A DNA stretch of 64,000 nt from assembly GCA_025531455.1 (NCBI GenBank), contig JAMYHL010000007.1, positions 372,001-436,000 of the forward strand, written 5' to 3'. How positions within the stretch are numbered: position 1 is the stretch's first letter; every line of letters begins with the position of its first letter. The notes under the pieces are model-generated. The model saw only the letters and a program-made list of their open reading frames with translations. It made no database searches and had not been told where the DNA came from. The stretch comes from Apiotrichum sp. Y4204 (lineage: Eukaryota; Basidiomycota; Tremellomycetes; Trichosporonales; Trichosporonaceae). Shown here one piece after another: positions 1-15,316 of the stretch. A program made the position numbers and the translations under genes.

Positions 1-332
1 CACCGGAAGCCGTTCGTGCGCTTGCGCTTACAGGACATGTTTTCAGCTTTCCAAGCATCGACATTTTTGACCAGCATCTTCCACCCTCTTCTTTCTACAC
101 TCTTTCCAGATTTTCCGGACTCTCAGCTTGCCACTGACTCATATACTAACTCCCACTGAGACCATGCTCATCATGTCAGGTATGCATCGTTGCCGTAATA
201 CAACTACAACACGAGTAGAACGTCGTTGCCATCTTTCGGTTGGTTTCCATGAGATTCTCAACTCCGCAAGATACGGCGCCAGGCTACAAGCTGCCCCCTT
301 TCTTTCTTCCCCCTTCCTTGCCCTTCTCAATG
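1..332. other. 3' flank of the kinase gene, no gene seen
   Basis: This stretch lies downstream of the stop codon of the minus-strand kinase gene. It is pyrimidine-rich on the plus strand around 290-330 and holds no open frame with coding character. It probably carries the kinase 3' UTR and polyadenylation region. Confidence 0.5.
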
Positions 333-3426
<3,094 letters not shown>

Positions 3427-6348
3427 TGTGATAGGGAAAGGGTGTCGCGTCGTGCGGGCGTGATGTCGCGATTCGCGGGTTGTCGCGAGTCGCGGGTCGC
3501 GGGGGCCAAAGAATAAGAATGCGGGGTAGGTGTGAGTGTCCCGGTCGTGTTTCTGGAATGTTTCTGGTGTAACTTTTTATCTGTGGCGATAAACTTGACA
3601 ACGCACAATGCACGATGCGCAGTGGTAATGTACTATGTACGATGGCGAGCGGGCCAGTACTGTCCGCGGCGGGTGGGGTCTTCCGCTGCGTGCTTCGAGG
3701 CTTCTCCCGGAAGCGGTCGTGACGGTGGAAAGGAGGCAAAACGAGTTGGCAAACTCGGAAGGTCGTGAAGGGAGGGCTGGACGGTGTGTTGTCTTCTGCG
3801 TCGTCGGTTTCGAGAGAGGCCAAGTACACACGACGCGGATCGCGGCAGTATCTAGGGCAGTAAGCTCTGGAGACCTGGCGGGTCTGCGCGGTGTGTGTCG
3901 GTGTGGTGAGGTGGAGTGGTAAACGAGGGTGTGTTTGTTGTGTGGCTGGGCACGAGGTATGTCGAGGTATGTCGTGTGGTGTTGTGGTGTACGATTCTAG
4001 ATTCTGTCTTGCGGTCACGACGTGTCAAACTGTAGATACTGGCACTGTAGACTGGTCAGTCGGCCGTGACAAAAACAGAAGCAAGCAGGAGGGATCGAGG
4101 GCGCCGAGGACTTCAGCTGGCAGCTGGCGACAGACCGAAGTCGAGCAGGGATCTCGTTTGAGAAGCAGAAGCGAGGCACAAGCCAGGTCGTGTCGCGTTC
4201 CCGTTCCCAGTTCCAGATCGCGGTGCGAGCCAGAGGAGGCCCGAGTGAGTCGTCCGAGACCAGGCGAGGCCACTTCCCGAGATGGACAACAAGAACAAGG
4301 ACAACGAAGACAACGAGGACAGCGAGACCTCAAGCCGTGTTTCGCGTCTGACGCGTCCGGGGCCAAAAACAGGACGAAACGAGACCAGAGGGGACAAGAT
4401 CATACAGAAAGCGATCCGACGAGTAAGAGTCCTGCATGCCAGGTGTCCCCCGCTCTCCACTCGATGTCCATGGCGCGATGGACGTCAACATGGCGGTGAT
4501 CAGATCGGGGCGTCGGGCGTACAGGTACACTACTGGTATGCTGGTACACTGGCCACCCCCAGGGATGGGAACCCTGCGCGGTCCGTGCGCGCGAGTCGTC
4601 AGAGCCCGGGGCGTGTTAATTGTGAATCATGAATCGCGATCGTACAGTATTGTGTAGGATGCTGGGTGCTGTGAGTGTTTGGTGTGGTTCAGCCTTAGGG
4701 GGTCCGGAACCCAGGCAGATACGGCAGCCGAGATCGGCAGGGCATGCTTCTCGACTGGGACCAGAAGCCGAGGAGCGAAGAATGCGCTCCTATCTCTGCG
4801 GATGAAGGGGTGCGGAGCGTGTAGGCGTGAAACGTGCGGATGGCTGCGAGCGATGTACTGTACAGCATAGTTATGCACACCACAGGGCGTAAGGGTTGGC
4901 GTAGCCGGGATCGCCAGACAATGGCGCGCGGGAAACATCCACTGGGCGGACAATAGGCAGTGCGCCAGGGAGACAGGACGCGACGAGGTGGCGCAGTGGT
5001 GCATGGCATGCATGGCTGTCTGTGCTAGTTTTGCTTGGGGGTGGTCAATTAATACGGGATCGGGGCGGCGGCGCAGGGGGTTGGGCGGCTTTGCACGTCC
5101 GACGTCACTGTGAGGGATGCTGAACGTGGACGACACGATCTCTCTGCCACTCTGCCACGCGTGCCAAGAACCGCGAGGCGGCGCCGCAAAGATGCAGGAG
5201 GAGGATACCGGAGTGAATCAATGGTTTGGAGGTCATTGGGGCGTGGATCTTGGTCTTCCGGCGGATCAGTCATCCTGGGAGACAAGATGCAATCCGAAGT
5301 CTCAAGATGGGGCCTCTTCGGAACATCGGAGTATCGGCGCATTTGCTCAGACGGCGGGGAAGAGGGATCAGTCTTGTTGCCTCGTCTCATTCTTCCACCT
5401 CTCACTGCCCAGTCTCCCCAACCCCTCGATCCCTGTCCTCAATAAGCCACTACGCCACCGCCCTTTCGAGCTCCCTCTGGACGCGGACTCAACGCCAGCT
5501 GGGCTCGGCCACCCCAGCTTTGTCTGTGTTTTTGGAATGTGGGGCCGGCCGGGCGTGGGAGGAGTCTGGACCTGTGTGCTTCAGTGGGAGCGAAGGATGA
5601 GGGATGGGGATGGACGTCCGGAATGTGTTTGTGCATGTTTGTTTGGAAGTGCTGGACATGCTGCAAGCACGCGTCGTGGAATATCCTGACATCCGCCTTG
5701 ACATCAACACCTCACAAACGTTACAAGACCACACATTCTAGATTGACAACTGATACGTCCAGATCACGCTCTGTTCTGGAGATATTAACATACAGTAGTA
5801 TTGCGTTATATTCTGGCTTCGGAAAACGCTTCGGAAAGCCCTCATATCGCTATCGGTGTGGAAGCCCTTGCAACATGTTGCACCCCACCCTTTGAACCCT
5901 CGACACCGCTTGAGCGTGACTTCAGGAGCGGACGAGCAGCAGTGCTCGAGCTAGACCTTGACCTGAATCTCAGGAGGCCGTGCGAGAAACAGACAATAGA
6001 CTCAAGAGCACAAACAGCTTCTTAATGCCCTTCACTCATCGTCCGAACCCGATACCCAGAAATACATCATGTCCATTCAACTTCAGCTACCTGCCTCGTC
6101 GACCCTCGTTCCTTGTCTATTCTACTATCCTATCAACATGTTTGCTAACTGTTTCAACCGCCAGGAGTGGCACCGGGTGCCGATCACGGCCACCGGACCA
6201 TCCTCATCGCTATCCAATCTTCACCTCTTCTAGCGTATCATCTTTTGTGGCGGACAATCTCGCGAGTATCATCCTGCCACTTTTCTCCCTGACGCCGTCT
6301 CCATCTGATCTCAGACGTCCAGGAGCAATTACCGAGCCTTGAAACCAT
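3427..6348. other. 2.9-kb intergenic region, no supportable gene
   Basis: This stretch separates the kinase start from the 3' end of the bHLH gene; both genes are on the minus strand. The part next to the kinase (3430-4100) is rich in GT/AG on the plus strand and is likely kinase promoter and leader. The part near 5700-6340 is likely bHLH 3' UTR. The longest open frames (for example 5117-5689 plus) have no recognisable motif, biased codon use or splice continuation. Confidence 0.5.
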
Positions 6349-8099
6349 TTACATCCGCAGGATGTCCCGCGCCGTCTTGCCCTGCCGGGGGCGGTAGTTG
6401 GCGTTTGGACGGTAGTAGGTCGCGGTCTTGGTGGCGGTGCCGCCGTCCAGCGAAAAGTCGTCAGAGTCGGCATCGAGACGGCGCTGTCCCGGGGGCATGG
6501 AGAGCGCGGACATGATCGGCGTGCTGCCGGTCTTGGAGGGGCGAAGCGTCTCGGGCGAGGAGATGGCGAGAAGGAGATTGGCGGCTTCCTCCGCGCCGAG
6601 GTCGCGGTGTCCTGGAGGCGGCATGGCCAGGTGCGGCGGGCTTGGCTGCTTCCTGTCGCCCTTGTCGCCGTCAAGAGTGTTCGGCGTGTCCAGGAGGGCC
6701 CCTCCAAAAAGAGAGATGTTTTGGAGAGGCGCCATAAAGGGACTCGGCTCCGGTGGGCCAGTCACGCTCGACGAGGTACTCGCTGCGCTCCCCTGGTATG
6801 TGAGGAACGGGGATGTGGGGGACGGAGTAGGGAACGGGAGATAGATGTTGGGGCTCGGCTGGCTACTCCGGGGGTTGGGGGCCTCGCGGCGGGGCTGGGA
6901 CGAGGCGATGAGCGATGCGATACTTGGAGGATGCGGGCGCGGAGACGCGGTGTTGCCCGACGACTCGGTGTTGTCAGAGCCACTCGTGCGGTGCGCAAGA
7001 GTCAGGGGCGGGGGAAGGTCCATCTCGGGCTCGGTCTCGTTTGGGTCAGGCGACATGGCGTGGCGCAGTGGCGGAGTCATGGACGGCGACGGCGGGGTGT
7101 GGGACGAGCCCTGGTGCGGCGAAGGGTTGTGGGAGTGCGAATGCGAGTGGGAGTGGGAGTGGGAGTGCGAATGGGAATACGCGGGGCGCGAGGGCTGCCT
7201 CGAGAGGGAATGAGAAGTGCTCGAGTGCGTCGACTGGTGGCTTGAGTGATGGCTCGGGGCGTACGTCGGGGTGTGAGAGTGCTGACGCGACGCCGCGCGC
7301 GAATGTCCCGAGTGGTGGTACTCGTTCGACGAGCGGGAGCGCGGCGGCTCGCTGTCGACATCCATATCCTCACTCTCAGTACGCGCCATGTGCTCGATCC
7401 TATCCTGGAGCTCGGCAACCTGCGCCTTGAGCTCACGCATGTGCTCGACCGTGCGCTCCAGCACCTGCCATCAGCTTTAGATCACTTTCCTCGACTCACC
7501 TCGAGCTTGAACTCGCCACCCTTGCCGCCATCCTCCCCGAGACCAGGGACCATACCACGGAGCTCGCCAAGCGCAAAGTTGATCTTTTCGCGGCGCCGGC
7601 GCTCAATCAGCGAGTGGTTGGCTTTGCGCAGCTGTTCGCGCGACATTGGACGCCCGTTTGGCCCTATCCGCATACCGGCCGGCGCGGCTGGGGTTGTGTT
7701 CCCTGTGGTCGGCGGGGATGTCGCCGAAGTGGACGCCTTGGATTGGATGCGTTTCGGGCGGCGCGCACGCGACGGGTCGTACTCTGAGTCTGCGTGACTC
7801 TCGGGTGAGGCGGAGCTGTCGGGAACAGGGGACGCCGAGCGGCGGTCCACCTGCTTGCGCTTGCGGGGGAGCGGTGGCGGCGGCATGAGGGAATGTCGCG
7901 GGGAGAGGGGTGCGCTGTGACTGTGATGCTGTGAGCTGTGGCTCGCTGGCGAGGTCGTGCGACGGAAGGGCTCGAGGGCCGACAGTGCCGGAAGAGGGAG
8001 GGTGAGGAGGGGTGCGCGGAACGACGATTCGCGAGGGGAAGAGATGGCGGAGAGAGAACTAAGGCTGGGGTGGGGGAGGGGGCGCTCGACCCAGGTCAT
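6349..8099 (-). CDS. basic helix-loop-helix transcription factor
   Basis: Two exons (8099-7500 and 7464-6349) give 571 residues. The basic region with NHSLIERRRREKIN lies at about 158-175, followed by helix 1, a Gly-rich loop and helix 2 (to about 211). The helix continues as a short leucine-zipper-like coiled coil to about 226. The 35-nt intron falls inside the domain, between loop and helix 2, and both halves match the fold only when spliced. The rest is low-complexity Ser/Pro/His sequence with an eight-fold Ser-His run (7129-7179). The protein should bind E-box DNA as a dimer in the nucleus. The target pathway cannot be read from sequence, and INO2/INO4-like or other fungal bHLH subfamilies are all possible. 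The start chosen is the first ATG of the open frame; the frame stays open upstream to about 8513 without an ATG. Confidence 0.85.
7129..7179 (-). repeat. (His-Ser)n coding microsatellite
   Basis: Seventeen codons alternate His and Ser (forward strand GTG/ATG alternating with GGA/CGA), giving about eight HS dipeptides in the disordered tail of the bHLH protein. His-rich runs of this kind can promote nuclear-speckle targeting or metal binding in other proteins; no function is shown here. Confidence 0.85.
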
Positions 8100-9883
8100 G
8101 TTGATGAAGAGGTCGGGTCGGACGCGGTCGTGTTCATTAATCTCGAGCGCACGAGGGAGCGCGTGCGCTGCTGGGAGCTCGGGAGCTTGGAGCTCTGGGA
8201 GCTGGCGACGAGTGTCGTCGGAGCAAACAGCCCCAACGACAAGCACTGGTGCACTGGTGCTCGGGTGTACTGGGTGCTCGTGTGCTCGTGTGATAGCACG
8301 GGCCAGTGAGCGGCCAGATGGCCCAGAAGATGTGTGTACGGTGGTTGTTGTGGTGGCAGAAACGTGCGTCGCGGTGACGCACGAGGGACGACGAGGGGGG
8401 CCGGCGGCGGGTCGCGCGACGTGCGTTATTCCGAACTCGTGCGATCGTACTGGTGCTACAGGCCTCGTGCTTGTGCGCTTTTCCGTACTCGTGCGCTCCG
8501 CTAGTCTTTCCAAGTTCCCAAGCTCTCAAGCTTTCACGGCCGTGAGATGTGCTCGTGCGACCACTACCAGAGCAAGAATACCCAGAACTGAGACGGAGCT
8601 GTGGAACGAAAAGCGAGAGCGAGAGCAACTAAATACAAGTATTGTCTGTAGATAAGGCCGTAGTTGTCCTTGGCACACGTTTGGTTTCTCGAGCAGAAGT
8701 GGAAGCTGGGTCGAGGAGAAGAGCGGGGAGCACTTGGACCGGGACCGGGACTGGCGATGAGAGTGTTTCCAAGAGAGAGATCAAGAGAAGAGATAGAGAT
8801 AGAAATGGACAGTGCACGAGACACGAGACATCCCACCTCGAGACCATCCATCCATGATCCTGATCCGTGGCATTCCATATTTCCATTCGGGCCTGTCTGG
8901 CAGTTCCCAGTTCTCGTGACTCTTCGCTCTTCGGGCAAGCATCCCGGCCCGTGCTATCGAGTGATTAAGGCAAAGGTATCGTGACTATCTCTGTCTTCGA
9001 TCTGCGCGGCACGGCGGCATGTATCCCGACAGCCCACCAACCAACGACCAGAACCAGTGGCCAGCGTTCCAAGACCGGCACATAGCTCCTAGTCTTTGTT
9101 GTCGGCTAGCGACATGGCGTCGTTACTTCGAGTCGTGTGCTCCAGTTACCGCCGAGGCCCGGCAGTCCATGTCTTGGCTCCAACCCTCTTTCCCATCTAG
9201 CTTTCCCAACCTCTGGTCTGGGCCGTAGTCTTTGCAGCAAGAGTTGTCACATAGCGCCACACCAAAAGGCGAGGACTGAGGACTGAGAGGACAGAAGTAG
9301 GGAACGCACGTTTGTTATCTCTCTCTTTCTCACTTTTTGAGCAATCCAAAAACAGGGGGCCCCACGTTTTCTCCCGCTGTGACACACGGTACCTACCTCT
9401 GTGTACCTGCCGGTCGATCACGCGAATCACCGCGATTCGCCACCTGAAAAATGATAAACGTGCGTTCCAAGTTCCAGAGATACATACATGAGAAAGAGGG
9501 GCCCCGCATAGCGCCGCTCAATCGCCACCCAAGTGCAGTCCAAGCACCTGCGATTGAGCATGACCCGGGAGCCAAGGCCGGCAAGTCCTCGGCGCGCTCG
9601 GCGCGGCATGCATGTCACACGAGCTGGATGCTGGATGAGCCCTGCCCACCGTGATAAGCATAACCCCGAGCCGGACCCCACTGACGCGACTGATCGATCG
9701 ACTGAGAGCCCGACGACTGTCGTGTGCACCCCAGCTCCGGGCCGGGGATGGTCGGATGCACTGATCTCATTACTTACGCCCGCATGCGCGGGCCGCACCC
9801 GTCATGCACGCGCCACGGCCTTGGTATCGTGATGTGATGTGCTGCATACATAGTAATACGTTACAGGGTTTCTACGGCTGCCA
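8100..9883. other. 1.8-kb intergenic region
   Basis: This stretch holds the upstream region of the bHLH gene and the 3' flank of the RS-rich gene, both on the minus strand. The segment 8100-8513 continues the bHLH frame without an ATG and is probably 5' leader. No other supportable coding or RNA gene was seen. Confidence 0.5.
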
Positions 9884-12660
9884 CTACTGGTGAGGCCCCA
9901 TGTTGTTGCTGATCTGTGCGTAAGCCTGCATATCATGGATGGTTTGCACGTTGTTCTGCACTTGCGCGCGCGCACTGACCCATTCCCGGAGCTTGCGCCT
10001 TGTCAAGTTTGTAAGCTCCTCGTTGGAGGCGGTCGGGTACTGCGCGTTGAGCTCGGCACGTATGCGCCGCGCCTCGTCATAGATCGGCTGGTCTTGCGGC
10101 GGAATCTCCGCCTCTGCTTGCATCGTGGGCATGTGGGCCAGTGGGGGCGAGACGACCCCATATGCGGGAACAGCGGTGGGGGAGAGGGGAGATGCCAGAG
10201 GGGCCTGCGTGTACAGCGGCTGCTGTGCTTGTGGCTGAAAATGTGTCTGCTGCTGGAGCTGCTGCTGCCACTGCTGCGCCGCCTGCGCCTGTTGCGACTG
10301 TCGGCGCAAAAGCTGATGATGTGGTAGCGGCTGATACGCACCATTGTTGACGGGCTGTGGCTGAACGTGTAACGCTGCAGGCTGGGGCGAGATATGTGCC
10401 GATGACATTTGCGGCGAAATGTGCATGGGTGCTGGCTGCGGGGAGAAGTGGGTTGGTTGCGGGGACATGGCAGCCTGTGGAGATTGCACCGAGGATGTCG
10501 ACGCCGCCTGTGTCTCTCGCACAGCGCGTGCAATGAACTGCTGCCACTGCTCCGGGGAGACGTTGGGGATCGTCGCCCCCGTGGCACCGACGATCGGCAG
10601 TTTAGCGTTTTCTGTCGGTGGCGAGTCCTCGATGACGATCGGGTTGTCGCTGGACGATATTGGCCCTTTGGCAGTAGACGGCAAAGCGGTATCCACGTTT
10701 ATCGCGTTCCTCGCCTCTGAGCCATTCGCCGCTCCACTCGTCCCAGCACCCCCGCCGGGATTCGTACTCGCTATCGCCAGCAAGTCCCGCATGATCTTCT
10801 TACTCATGGCCTCGCGGCTGCGCTCGAAAATGTTCGTGATGACCGGGGGAAGGCTCTCCTGCAGGAGACGCGCGATGATCGGCCGCAGGTGACCATCAGT
10901 GACGAGATGGCGGACCTTCTCGACCTCCGCGCGCAGAGCAGAGATCTCATCCGGGGCGGCGGGCGCCTTTGCGGTCTGCTCGGCCTGGGTCGTTTTGAGG
11001 GCCGTGATCTCCGCACGCATCTGCGCCATCATGGTGCGCATCTCGGCCAGCTCGGCGGACGGGATGGTCGTGGAGTCGGTCGTCGGTGGTGGTGGTGCTG
11101 GATCAGAGGTGGCCGGAACGGGCTCAGAAGCAGGGGGCGCCGAGTCTGCCTGAGCAACAGGGGTGTCTGCGGCTGCACTTGCCACAGCAGGTGTTCCAAC
11201 ACGGCTAGTCGCGGCGCTGCCAGTAGCCGTCGGAGCAGCTGTTGCCGTCGCCGTACGGCGCTCCCTTGCTCTCTGGCGGCGGTCCTCGATATCTGCCTGG
11301 AACTCCTTCAGTCGATTCAAGTCCTGCCTGAACTCTTCAATCTCATAGTCGCGTTCTGCGAGTGCCTCCTCGAAGTCGTCGACGCGGTCGACTGCCGCCT
11401 CCATCTTGGTCTCACCCTCCTCGACGCGGGAGATCAGGCTGTGCAGGAGCTCGCGGACGCGCTGGCGCTTCGCGGCCAGTGAGTTATCCTTTGGTGCATC
11501 TGTTGATGGGCCAGATGGACCGGCGGAAGGACCAGGGACGGGTACTGGCGTTGGAGGCGCGGGCGTCGGGTCCAACTCCATGTCCTCCGTCTCATCGTCG
11601 GATGGCGGGGATGGCGGAGGCGGGATCTTCGGTGGTGGCTGGGAGGGAGGTGCGGTGTGTGGGGAGTCTGGCCGCTCGCCAGGGGGAGGGGGAGGGGGGA
11701 TTGCGAGCGGCACGCCCTTTTCAATGCTCGCGATGCGGTCGACGAGCTTTTCGATTTGGAGCGCTCCAACGTCGCCCTTCGCGACGCCCGGTGCGGCGAG
11801 GGCGCGTCGGAGAAGATCGATAAATGCGTCCTGGAGAGCATCCGTGTCGTTCCTCAGCGCGCGGTCTGCTGCAGCCAGTTCCCGCCCTGCGCTCGCAAGC
11901 GTCGTCTGGTCGTCTGTGAATCCCGCAAGGCGGTCCAGTGCGCGCGATGCCAGCTCGCGCTTCGACGTCTTCAGCATCACATTTTGTAGAGAGCTGGAGT
12001 CAGCGTGAGCAGCAAATGAACCTACTTTGTAAATGTACTCAAGCTGCCAAGCACGCCTTCAGGTATGGGTCGTGGGGATAGCGACCGGTCTCTGGATCGC
12101 GACCGCCCTCTAGAGCGCGACCGTTCTGCCGGGGACCGCTCTCGTGAGCGCGACCTGTCTCTTTTCGGCGACAGCGACCGCCGCCTCGGTGGCGGGCTCC
12201 GGCTCCGGCTCAAGTCGTTCGACCACGACCGGCTGCGTTTCCGGCCCCGCTCCCTCCCGTGATCCCGGTCATCGCGGTCATCTCGGTCGTCGACGGGCGC
12301 TATCCACGTATCTTTCGGTCCCCACCGTCCTTGCGCTGGCCCCTTTCCGTGCGCTGATGGTGGGCCCTTCGAGGGAACAGGTAGCGTGCCGACTCGTGGG
12401 GGGAGCTCGCCGACTCGCGGGGGAAGTTCGCCGACTCGTGGTGGGTACTCGCGCGAGAAGCGGCGCGGCGGACCATGAGATGGGAGATGGGATCCAGATC
12501 CAGTTGCGCGCGGCGATTGCGGTCGGCGCGGAAGGTGCGGGGGCGGGTCGCGCAGCCCACTGCCGCTGCTGATCGGCCGGAAACCCTGTGCGGGCGGTTT
12601 ATTGCGGCTGCTCCCGCTGCTCCCGCCGCCGCCGGCGTCCGGCAGCTCGCCGTCCTCCAT
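9884..12660 (-). CDS. RS-rich, coiled-coil protein of unknown function
   Basis: Two exons (12660-12026 and 11993-9884) joined over a 32-nt intron encode 914 residues. The N-terminus (MEDGELPDAGG) is followed by a triple PPRVGEL-type repeat. Residues about 138-205 form an arginine-serine domain typical of splicing-associated proteins. The second exon begins with a helical region, then Pro-rich stretches, a predicted coiled coil (about 390-450, with E/R/K-rich heptads) and further helices. It ends in a Gln/Pro-rich low-complexity tail and a short conserved-looking C-terminal helix rich in Arg and Glu. No enzymatic motif was recognised. The RS domain suggests a nuclear role in pre-mRNA processing or transcription, but this is inference from composition. 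The ATG sits directly at the open end of the frame. Confidence 0.75.
12387..12450 (-). repeat. PPRVGEL tandem coding repeat
   Basis: Three near-identical units of about 24 nt encode PPRVGELP-type peptides in the N-terminal part of the RS-rich protein. The plus strand shows the repeated core GCCGACTCG. Confidence 0.75.
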
Positions 12661-13309
12661 CGAGTGGACTGAGAAGTACTCCAGCGTGTGGTGCCGCCGT
12701 GCGTTCGGCGGAGGGTGCAGTGTGCGCTGTCCGCGGGGCTGCGGCGATCAACTTGAGGGAGGGAGATGGAGAAGAGTTGGGATAACAGCGGCTACCGGGA
12801 TGGGCTCAAAGATGGAGATGTGTGTTACGACAGAGACTCGTCGTTGGGCATGAGGTGCCGGTTGATCGAGTGCGAGCACCGCGCGGTGGAGTGGCGTAGA
12901 TGGCGAATGACGGATGGGGTGGGAAAAATAAAACAATGTGAGACAAACAAGACAAAACTCTAATTGGAATGCTAATTTGGGTATTGGTTGTTAACCTAAC
13001 AAAGCCGCAGGACGAGCAACGCAAAACAAAGCAGAATGTAAACAATCCATTACAAAACCAAGACTACCCAGAGTGGCAACTTCGCAGAGTGTGGTTGACT
13101 TCGGCTGGTCGCCGAGCTGTGAGACCTCGAGGACCTTGTGCTCGCGTGAGCAACCACACCCTCTCATCAATCATCATCACCACCTGATCTATCATCTCAT
13201 AAGGACATGATTATGCCGTTGCACAGCGCACACAGCGATTAGGAGATCAGACGCCAGAATGAAATATCGCACTAAAGTCACAAATTCCATCAACCAGTTC
13301 ACGGGCTGC
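12661..13309. other. intergenic region between the RS-rich gene and the oxidase gene
   Basis: This stretch holds the promoter of the RS-rich gene (toward 12661) and the 3' flank of the D-amino-acid oxidase gene (toward 13309). It becomes AT-rich around 12900-13060. No coding feature was found. Confidence 0.5.
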
Positions 13310-14745
13310 CTAAAGCTTGGCCTTCTTGTCACCAAGGTACTGCAGCGCGATATCCCGCGCCTCGCTCGCAATGCCAAAGCTGGCCTGGTATCTGCCGTCA
13401 GCCCCACTCCGTATCACGACGCACCCAGCAGGTCCAATTCCATAGCAGTGCAGGACCGCCGCCTTGCGACCGGGCGCCCGCCCAGCGGCAGGCGTCAGCT
13501 CCCCATCCCCGACGGCGCGTTCCTCGATTTCGAGGCGCAGCCCGCCGTCGCGCCACGGCCTGAGCCCAACATTGTGCGCGACAATCTCAATGTCCTTCCA
13601 GGTCCCTCCCGGCGCGAGCTGGGGACACACGCGGTGCGCGTTCTGCAGGATCCGCTCGGCCGTCTCGCGCCGAGGCAGCAGCGAGTAGTCGTCCTTGAGC
13701 GTCGTGCCGCCCAGCACGACGCAGCCGTCGCTTCCAGGCCGGGGGATGACATACACCGCCTCGCCGGGCGGCAGCTTCTTGTCCCGCACTCCGTAGCATG
13801 TGAGAACGCCGGGTGCGCGGACCAGCACCGTCTGTCCGCGTACGGGATAGACTGCCGGGTCCTCGACGCCGAGGAGCGATTTCGCGCCAAGACCAGTTGC
13901 GTTTACGACGAGATCGACGGGACCGAACGCGTTGAACGCCTCATCGAGGGAGGCGACGCGCCGGCGCACGATTGGCACGCCTGCGTCGCGCAGCCGGCCG
14001 GCGAGGTAGGCCAGCAGCCGTGGCGGGTTGAGGGTGAAGCTGTCAAACGCAACTGCGTGCGCAAATGGCTTGGGGACCTCGGAGTGCGGGAGCGTGCGGA
14101 ACTGAGTGTCAGCACAGGAAAAGTAGCAGTCATTATCAACTTACATTGCCCACAAGCTCTTTGTACCACGGGTTTGCGTACCCCGCGTCCTCATCCCACG
14201 CGAGCACGAACGGCGTCGGGCGGATCATGGACGGGTGCGACTTTGCGAGCTCGCCGAAGCGCTGGAACGTGATCGTGTCGCGTCGCCGCTCGGCGTCGGT
14301 CGTCGCGAACGAGGACCAGTTGGCGCCCTGGGCGTCAGCATGGGTGAGGTAAAGTAGAGATTGGGAGACGCCGCGACATCATATCTGCCCCGCCGTCTCA
14401 TTGGACGTTCCTTCTACACTTTGCGAGGAAGAGTTGGGTTCCTCCTTTTATATTCCCGACTCCCAATCACACTGTCCCACTCCCAATCCAGCCTCAGTCT
14501 CCCATTCTCTTACTCCCAACTCCACCTCCTATATCGACTCACAGCCCAAGGACTCGCAAACGCCCCCGAATCGAGGTCCTCGGGGAGATCGCGCGCCAGG
14601 ACAGCGACGCGCGCGCCCGCCGAGGTGAGCGCGTCAGCGGTTGCGAGGCCGAGGACTGGGTTTAGTTTGTATTGCTGCAAGGGGACGTACTGCCCGCGCC
14701 GATGATCACGACGTCGTAGGGTGATTTCTGGGAGTGGGAGGGCAT
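13310..14745 (-). CDS. DAO1: D-amino-acid oxidase, peroxisomal
   Basis: Four exons (14745-14691, 14655-14543, 14327-14145, 14101-13310) give 380 residues, close to known fungal enzymes. The enzyme oxidises D-amino acids with FAD and O2 to imino acids, then 2-oxo acids and ammonia, plus H2O2. The Rossmann motif GAGILG (16-21) is completed across intron 1. FASPWAGANW is completed across intron 2, and later come VNATGLG, a tyrosine near 234 in AVYVIPRP, and VGLRPWR with the substrate-carboxylate arginine near 298. The C-terminal tripeptide AKL is a type 1 peroxisome signal, so the product should sit with catalase in peroxisomes. Intron 2 is long for this genome (215 nt). Fungal DAO genes are typically induced by D-alanine and sensitive to nitrogen source; no such site was proven here. 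Confidence 0.95.
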
Positions 14746-15316
14746 GCTTGCTTGTCAGAGAATTGGAGAAGAAGAGATTGGAGGTTTCGGTATGATTGTG
14801 ATGCACGGACGGATTGTGGGGTTGTGACTTGGGGTATGGCATGCTCCAACTTCGGTCTCCTCGCCTAAATGCTCTCTTTTGTTCTGTCTAGCTGTGGCGG
14901 TAAGATGCCGATATGCCGATTTCACCGTAGGGGATCCGGGGAGTAAATGTACCATAATGCACCCTGGCAGGAGTGCATGGTCTCGGATCTCACCGAGAGG
15001 TTGTGTCACTAACTGTTCTCTTGTTCACGTCCTCTACATTTCCCATCGCTGCCAGCTTCACGTGATATCACATCCAGGTGCATGAGTACGATTACCTGAC
15101 GCCCCGGGACAAGACAAATGAGTGAACTGTAATGAATGTGTTCTAACAAGAGTGCAGAGACGGCCACGGATACAAGAATAGGAAACTAGCAGTGATGGTG
15201 GATGTGACAGTGTGGTGTGATGGGGAGATTGGATTTTGGGCAATAATGTGGGCGATGCTGTACGCAAGACATTGTTCAGACTGGCCGAGGGGGGTGAGGA
15301 TAAGAGACTATTGACC
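14746..15316. other. intergenic region upstream of the oxidase gene
   Basis: This stretch is the likely promoter of the D-amino-acid oxidase gene (near 14746) and the 3' flank of the mucin-like gene (near 15316). No open frame with coding character was seen. Confidence 0.5.

Noticed and set aside
5117..5689. 190-codon plus-strand frame
   Set aside because: It shows no recognisable domain or consistent codon bias and is probably fortuitous in GC-rich sequence.
8100..8513. Upstream extension of the bHLH frame
   Set aside because: The frame is open but contains no ATG before 8099, and its composition differs from the coding part.
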